In this document: positions 14,049 to 17,446 of the stretch, piece after piece
How the letters are laid out: each line of letters begins with the position of its first letter
Position numbering within the stretch: the first letter of the stretch is position 1
Position numbers and translations under genes: made by a program
Assembly: GCA_964364145.1 (NCBI GenBank)
Contig: CAYILC010000011.1
Span: forward strand, 1 to 17,446
Length of the DNA stretch: 17,446 bases
Direction of reading: 5' to 3'
Source: CAYILC01 sp964364145
GTDB lineage: Bacteria; Patescibacteriota; Microgenomatia; UBA1400; UBA12028
Notes under the pieces: model-generated
What the model was told of the DNA's origin: nothing
Databases searched by the model: none
Seen by the model: the letters and a program-made list of their open reading frames with translations, nothing else

Positions 14049-14202
14049 TGCGAAACTCTATTTCTATTACAACACAAGCTACTTTGGTAAAAAAGGCACG
14101 CTTTTTCCTCGAATTAGCTTTGCTAGTCCTTCGTCAAAAGCATGCCTTTTTTACTCAAACTATCTGTGTTTCACGACGAAAGCGAGTTTCGCAATGAGTT
14201 CA
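14040..14202. repeat. Long imperfect palindrome between two divergent membrane-protein genes
   Basis: Outer arms: 14040-14058 is the exact reverse complement of 14184-14202 (19 bp) and each arm includes a start codon. Inner arms: 14087-14105 (GTAAAAAAGGCACGCTTTT) pair with 14136-14154 with one mismatch. The parts between are partly complementary, and the tip is ATTAGC-TTT-GCTAGT at 14113-14127. All arms share one centre near 14120-14121. This block fills the 145-bp gap between the genes at 14049-14193. Confidence 0.8.
14055..14060 (-). promoter_or_regulatory. Possible -10 box of the GT-C-like gene
   Basis: TAGAGT on the minus strand is followed by 6 nt (ttcgca) and the ATG at 14048. It is weaker than the other boxes but has the same spacing. 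The mirror position before the PMT gene reads GCGAGT, which is not promoter-like. Confidence 0.3.
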
Positions 14203-15462
14203 ATGAAATATTTGTTGATCATACTTATTGTTGCGTTTGCGGTCCGAATGTATCGAATCAGTGAACCATCAAAATATTACTTCGACGAAGTGTATCACGC
14301 TGTCACCGCAAAACTGTACGCACGCAATGATCCATCTGGGTATGAATGGTGGCATCCCGCTCCGGAACCAGACACTGCTATTGAATGGCTGCATCCACCG
14401 ATTGCTAAACTCACACAAGCGGTTGGAATAAAAGTATTCGGCGAAAACGCGCTTGGATGGCGTATTTCATCTGTTGTATTTTCGTTAGGAATGATTGCGG
14501 CAACATATTATTTGGCACTTCAATTATTCAAAGTGAAACGGGTTGCGGTGTTAGCTGCACTGCTTGTAAGTATTGACGGTTTATTACTCGTCCAAGCCCG
14601 CCTTGCGATGAATGATATACACGTTGTGTTCTTTATTATGTTATCGCTCATTGCATATGTAAAATTTAGGGAAGAAAAAAAGAGTTCTGCACAGAAAAAA
14701 CTTTTGTTATTATCTGGATTTCTAGCCGGATTGGCGGCTTCAACAAAATGGAGCGGTGTGTTTGTGATTGGAATCTATGTGCTGGATCAACTATTATTGA
14801 TGATTAAAACATGGAAACTGCCCTCTGTATATGAACTCATTAAATTCTTTATCACATGGATATGTGTTCCTATCGTTGTGTATATTCTGTCCTTCGCCCA
14901 GTTTTGGATTCAGGGTCACACAATAGCGCAATTCGTTGAGCTCCATAAACAGATTTGGTACTACCAAGTGCATCTCACCGCAACACATCCTTTTCAATCA
15001 ACACCTCTGCAGTGGGTATTTGATGTTCGTCCAGTTTGGTTGTATGTAGACTACTCGAAAGAAGGGATGATTGGAAATATCTATAACATGGGAAATCCGA
15101 TCATTTTTTATGGAGGATTGTTAGCGTTGTTGTGGCTATTTGCAAAATGCATACATCGATATCGATGGGAAACGTGGTTTCTCTTTATGTCGTACCTCTC
15201 CGTATGGGCTCTTTGGTTGTTTTCTCCAAGAATTATGTTCTTTTACCACTACGCACTTGCCGTTCCATTTTTATGTATTGGTCTGGCTGTCACTCTGCAT
15301 GAGTGGATGAACAACAAAAAAATGGCATTACGTGTTTGGGCATACTCGATTCTTGGACTGGCAATCGTGTGGTTTGTGGTGTTTTACCCTAATCTCACGG
15401 GGATTCCTGTGCCTATACAGTTCGCAGAAAAAATATATTTTGCGATTCCGAGTTGGCGGTAA
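14194..15462 (+). CDS. PMT-family protein O-mannosyltransferase (GT39)
   Basis: 422 residues from the ATG at 14194. A short N-terminal helix is followed by the luminal loop YYFDEVYHAVTAKLYARND with the catalytic-type acidic pair D31-E32. Then come LHPPIAKLTQAVGIKVFGEN, LLLVQARLAMNDIHVVFFIM and STKWSGVFVIG. The C-terminal part matches the four-helix PMT domain: HPFQSTPLQWVFDVRPVWLY, GNIYNMGNPIIFYGG and FYHYALAVPFL. The family uses polyprenyl-phosphate mannose to O-mannosylate Ser/Thr of exported proteins. The reading frame extends upstream to 13933 but only over the divergent gene and palindrome, and the chosen start places the first helix right after it. The length is shorter than mycobacterial Pmt (about 500), mostly through a short N terminus. 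Substrates are not known; the Ser/Thr/Pro-rich lipoprotein encoded at 4345-5274 is a candidate. Confidence 0.87.
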   Translation: MSSMKYLLIILIVAFAVRMYRISEPSKYYFDEVYHAVTAKLYARNDPSGYEWWHPAPEPDTAIEWLHPPIAKLTQAVGIKVFGENALGWRISSVVFSLGMIAATYYLALQLFKVKRVAVLAALLVSIDGLLLVQARLAMNDIHVVFFIMLSLIAYVKFREEKKSSAQKKLLLLSGFLAGLAASTKWSGVFVIGIYVLDQLLLMIKTWKLPSVYELIKFFITWICVPIVVYILSFAQFWIQGHTIAQFVELHKQIWYYQVHLTATHPFQSTPLQWVFDVRPVWLYVDYSKEGMIGNIYNMGNPIIFYGGLLALLWLFAKCIHRYRWETWFLFMSYLSVWALWLFSPRIMFFYHYALAVPFLCIGLAVTLHEWMNNKKMALRVWAYSILGLAIVWFVVFYPNLTGIPVPIQFAEKIYFAIPSWR

Positions 15463-15480
15463 CTTTTCTGCAACAAAAGT
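15462..15480. terminator. Possible weak bidirectional terminator hairpin
   Basis: ACTTTT (15462-15467) and AAAAGT (15475-15480) form a 6-bp AT-rich inverted repeat with a 7-nt loop in the 20-nt space between two convergent genes. No strong GC stem is present, so this is tentative. Confidence 0.3.
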
Positions 15481-15482
15481 GC

Positions 15483-17446
15483 CTATAGTAACTTCATCTG
15501 TTCCGCGTTTTGCGTTGGAATACCAGTCGGCCAACAATGATTTGCAAACTCGCATCGCTTGCAAATATTATAGTTTGTGGTCCGTTCAAAATGGAGCGTG
15601 CGAATCTCGTTCATCACTTCTTTAATAGTCTTTCGTAAATCATCAACTTCTTCCTTCTTCAACTCAAACTCCTCACGCCGAAGTTTTCCGGTTTGTTTAT
15701 CCGGCTCAATAAAACTGAACACGCCGTTTTTAACGACAAGAGTAAAGCTTTTATCTAAATCCGCGAGAAGTTTATAAAATAAGAGTTGCCGTTTGTAATC
15801 TCCGTTGCTGTTTACTGTTTTTCCTTCAATCTCGTTGCGCGTTTTTGGCTGACCGGTCTTATAATCCACCACAGAAACAAGATTGTGCTTTTGATCAATC
15901 CACTCAACTTTATCGATGCGCCCTCCAATTCGCACGTCATCAACGTACACACGCGACCATCCATATCCTAAGAACTTCTCCAAAAATACCGGTCGACCAA
16001 ACTCCTCTTTATACCGATCGTAATACGCAGACAGAATCTTCCTTCCTTGATTCAGACGTTTTTCTTCCTCGTCTCGTGTAAGAATTTCTTTTTTGAGCGC
16101 AAGTTCAAACTGGTTGATAAGATACTCTTTGTTTGGCGGTAATTCGTGTTCTATAAGTGACCGATAAAACATCTCCAAAGCTTTATGTATTGCGGTGCCA
16201 AACGCGAGATAATCCTGTTTTGCTCTTGGTACTTTAATGAGCACATTCAGTTTAAATTTATACGCACACTGCAGATAGGTATTCAGCGAGGTGGGAGTGA
16301 GAACAAAGTCTTTGAGCAACCCCGTAAGCCATTCTTTTTCTTCGATTTGTTGTTGAATTTCTTTAGGAATTTGCAGAAGTTTAGATATCAATGCGGGAAC
16401 ACTTTTTTCAAATGTGCTGATGTTGGTGATAACAATATTTTCCTTTGGTATCTCCTCCAAAAACATTGTTCGCGTTGTATCTTTTAATCGATCACCAACC
16501 ACAGTTTTTTCCGCATAGGTAATGATGACGTGTTTTTTTGCGCGAGTGAGTGCAACGTAGAATACACGGCGTTCGTCTTCGTTTTGATCTTTTTCATCTA
16601 TGTTGGTATTTTTTAACACTCCCGGCGGCAGAGAAATGAGATCGCGAGTATGAACGTTTCCCCACTTTCCGTCTAACGCCCGAGAAATAAACACATACTC
16701 CCACTCCAAACCCTTTGCGCTGTGCGCGGTGGTCAGTTTTACTGCATCGGCTTTTGTGTACGCCATCTTCTCTTCGCGAATTTTGAGATGGTGCTCCTGC
16801 ATTGTTGCGATAGTAGAAAGAAACTTCTCAAGGTTTAACGAATGGCTTCCACGCGCAATGCGCTTCACTTCGCTAAAAATTGACTGCACGCTGTTCACCA
16901 TCTCAACTGCGTTTGGCTGATTCAACATCCACGGAAGCATCATGCTTTCATTGAGTACGGTCTCAACCCATAATGGAAAAGTTTGTTGCGCATCCAATTG
17001 AGACCAATGCAATAAATTCTGGATAAACTTGAGAATTTTTTCGCGATCTTGCAGTTCAAGGTCATCAAGTTTTTTTGAAGTTAAGATCGCAAATATTGAA
17101 GTCTTTTGCTGTGCGGCGGCTCGCGCAATTTTCAATATATCTAAAGCATTCAGCATCGACCATGGATAGTTCATGATGGTAAAAAGATCGAGATCCTCCT
17201 GCGTTGTCCGCATGCCATAGATCACTTGAAACAGGAGGAGAAGTTGTTGAATTATTGGCGTATCGAGGATATTGGCGCCAGCGTCAATTTCATATCGAAT
17301 ACCCCATTTTGCAAGAGCATCCTCAAAAGCAAAGCTGTCCGCATTGTTGCGATACAGCACCGCAATTTCATTCGGACTCACTCCGGACTTTATAAGCTCT
17401 TTGATTTTTTCCACGATATACAGAGTCTCGGAAATATCGGAAGAAA
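15483..17446 (-). CDS. UvrD-like helicase fused to RecB-type Fe-S nuclease, N-terminal part outside the window
   Basis: The frame enters from the right edge (reading SSDISETLYIVEKIKEL) and gives about 650 residues; a GTG at 17414 is internal, not a start. The visible part begins inside the 2A domain of an SF1A helicase (EIAVLYRNNADSFAFEDALA). It contains motif V (TTAHSAKGLEWEYVFI) and motif VI (FYVALTRAKKHVIITY). A PD-(D/E)XK nuclease domain follows: GTAIHKALEMFY (His), GGRIDKVEW (Asp) and VVDYKTGQPKT (D-x-K). Four cysteines, one in TYLQCAYKF and three in NICKRCEFANHCW, fit the 4Fe-4S staple of AddB/Cas4-like RecB nucleases. The protein probably processes double-strand DNA ends, as AddAB/RecBCD-like or single-chain UvrD-RecB enzymes do. 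Walker A and B lie beyond the edge. Confidence 0.9.
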   Translation of the reverse strand, partial: SSDISETLYIVEKIKELIKSGVSPNEIAVLYRNNADSFAFEDALAKWGIRYEIDAGANILDTPIIQQLLLLFQVIYGMRTTQEDLDLFTIMNYPWSMLNALDILKIARAAAQQKTSIFAILTSKKLDDLELQDREKILKFIQNLLHWSQLDAQQTFPLWVETVLNESMMLPWMLNQPNAVEMVNSVQSIFSEVKRIARGSHSLNLEKFLSTIATMQEHHLKIREEKMAYTKADAVKLTTAHSAKGLEWEYVFISRALDGKWGNVHTRDLISLPPGVLKNTNIDEKDQNEDERRVFYVALTRAKKHVIITYAEKTVVGDRLKDTTRTMFLEEIPKENIVITNISTFEKSVPALISKLLQIPKEIQQQIEEKEWLTGLLKDFVLTPTSLNTYLQCAYKFKLNVLIKVPRAKQDYLAFGTAIHKALEMFYRSLIEHELPPNKEYLINQFELALKKEILTRDEEEKRLNQGRKILSAYYDRYKEEFGRPVFLEKFLGYGWSRVYVDDVRIGGRIDKVEWIDQKHNLVSVVDYKTGQPKTRNEIEGKTVNSNGDYKRQLLFYKLLADLDKSFTLVVKNGVFSFIEPDKQTGKLRREEFELKKEEVDDLRKTIKEVMNEIRTLHFERTTNYNICKRCEFANHCWPTGIPTQNAEQMKLL

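Noticed and set aside
13933..14193. Upstream extension of the PMT reading frame
   Set aside because: It overlaps the divergent gene and the palindrome, and encodes no helix or motif of the family; the protein fits from 14194.
1..17446. CRISPR arrays, insertion sequences, rRNA genes, riboswitches
   Set aside because: No spaced direct-repeat array, transposase-like protein, rRNA core sequence or recognisable riboswitch was seen on either strand.

Overview
The window looks like part of a small, gene-dense bacterial genome, most plausibly from the Candidate Phyla Radiation (Patescibacteria, Parcubacteria-like). Pointers are the very tight gene packing, compact and divergent glycolytic enzymes (a 326-residue PGK, a TIM with altered conserved residues), a FemAB-type aminoacyltransferase and several polytopic GT-C-type membrane proteins. 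No rRNA or marker gene is present, so the lineage is an inference from protein style. The window is a scaffold: a 100-N gap at 1931-2030 is flanked by an exact 55-bp duplication and is almost certainly an unmerged contig overlap.

Layout. 1-286 (-): nucleotidyltransferase-domain gene cut by the left edge. 385-4343 (+): four-gene envelope-glycan operon with overlapping genes (GT39-like glycosyltransferase, small membrane protein, WecA/TagO-like phosphoglycosyltransferase, UbiA-family prenyltransferase resembling decaprenyl-phosphate phosphoribosyltransferase). 4345-5274 (-): PEGA/SH3 lipoprotein, its stop one base from the UbiA stop. 5402-5475 (+): tRNA-Cys(GCA). 5500-8704 (-): femAB-like, pgk and gap. 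8738-10654 (-): UvrD/PcrA helicase, divergent from 10669-12252 (+): tpi and a shikimate-dehydrogenase-like gene lacking the catalytic Lys/Asp pair. 12270-14048 (-) and 14194-15462 (+): divergent multi-spanning membrane proteins, the second a PMT-type protein O-mannosyltransferase, separated by a long imperfect palindrome. 15483-17446 (-): C-terminal part of a UvrD-like helicase fused to a RecB-type Fe-S nuclease, cut by the right edge.

How it fits together. gap, pgk and tpi cover the triose-phosphate part of glycolysis. The membrane GTs, WecA-like and UbiA-like enzymes suggest assembly of a polyprenyl-linked cell-surface glycan plus protein glycosylation. The Ser/Thr/Pro-rich lipoprotein and the FemAB enzyme are envelope partners.

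The most striking pattern is regulatory. Nearly every gene that begins a transcription unit has a sigma70-like -10 hexamer placed exactly 6 nt before its ATG, often with an extended TGn and without a Shine-Dalgarno. This predicts that the A of ATG is the transcription start (leaderless mRNA). Two operon-internal genes do carry Shine-Dalgarno motifs.
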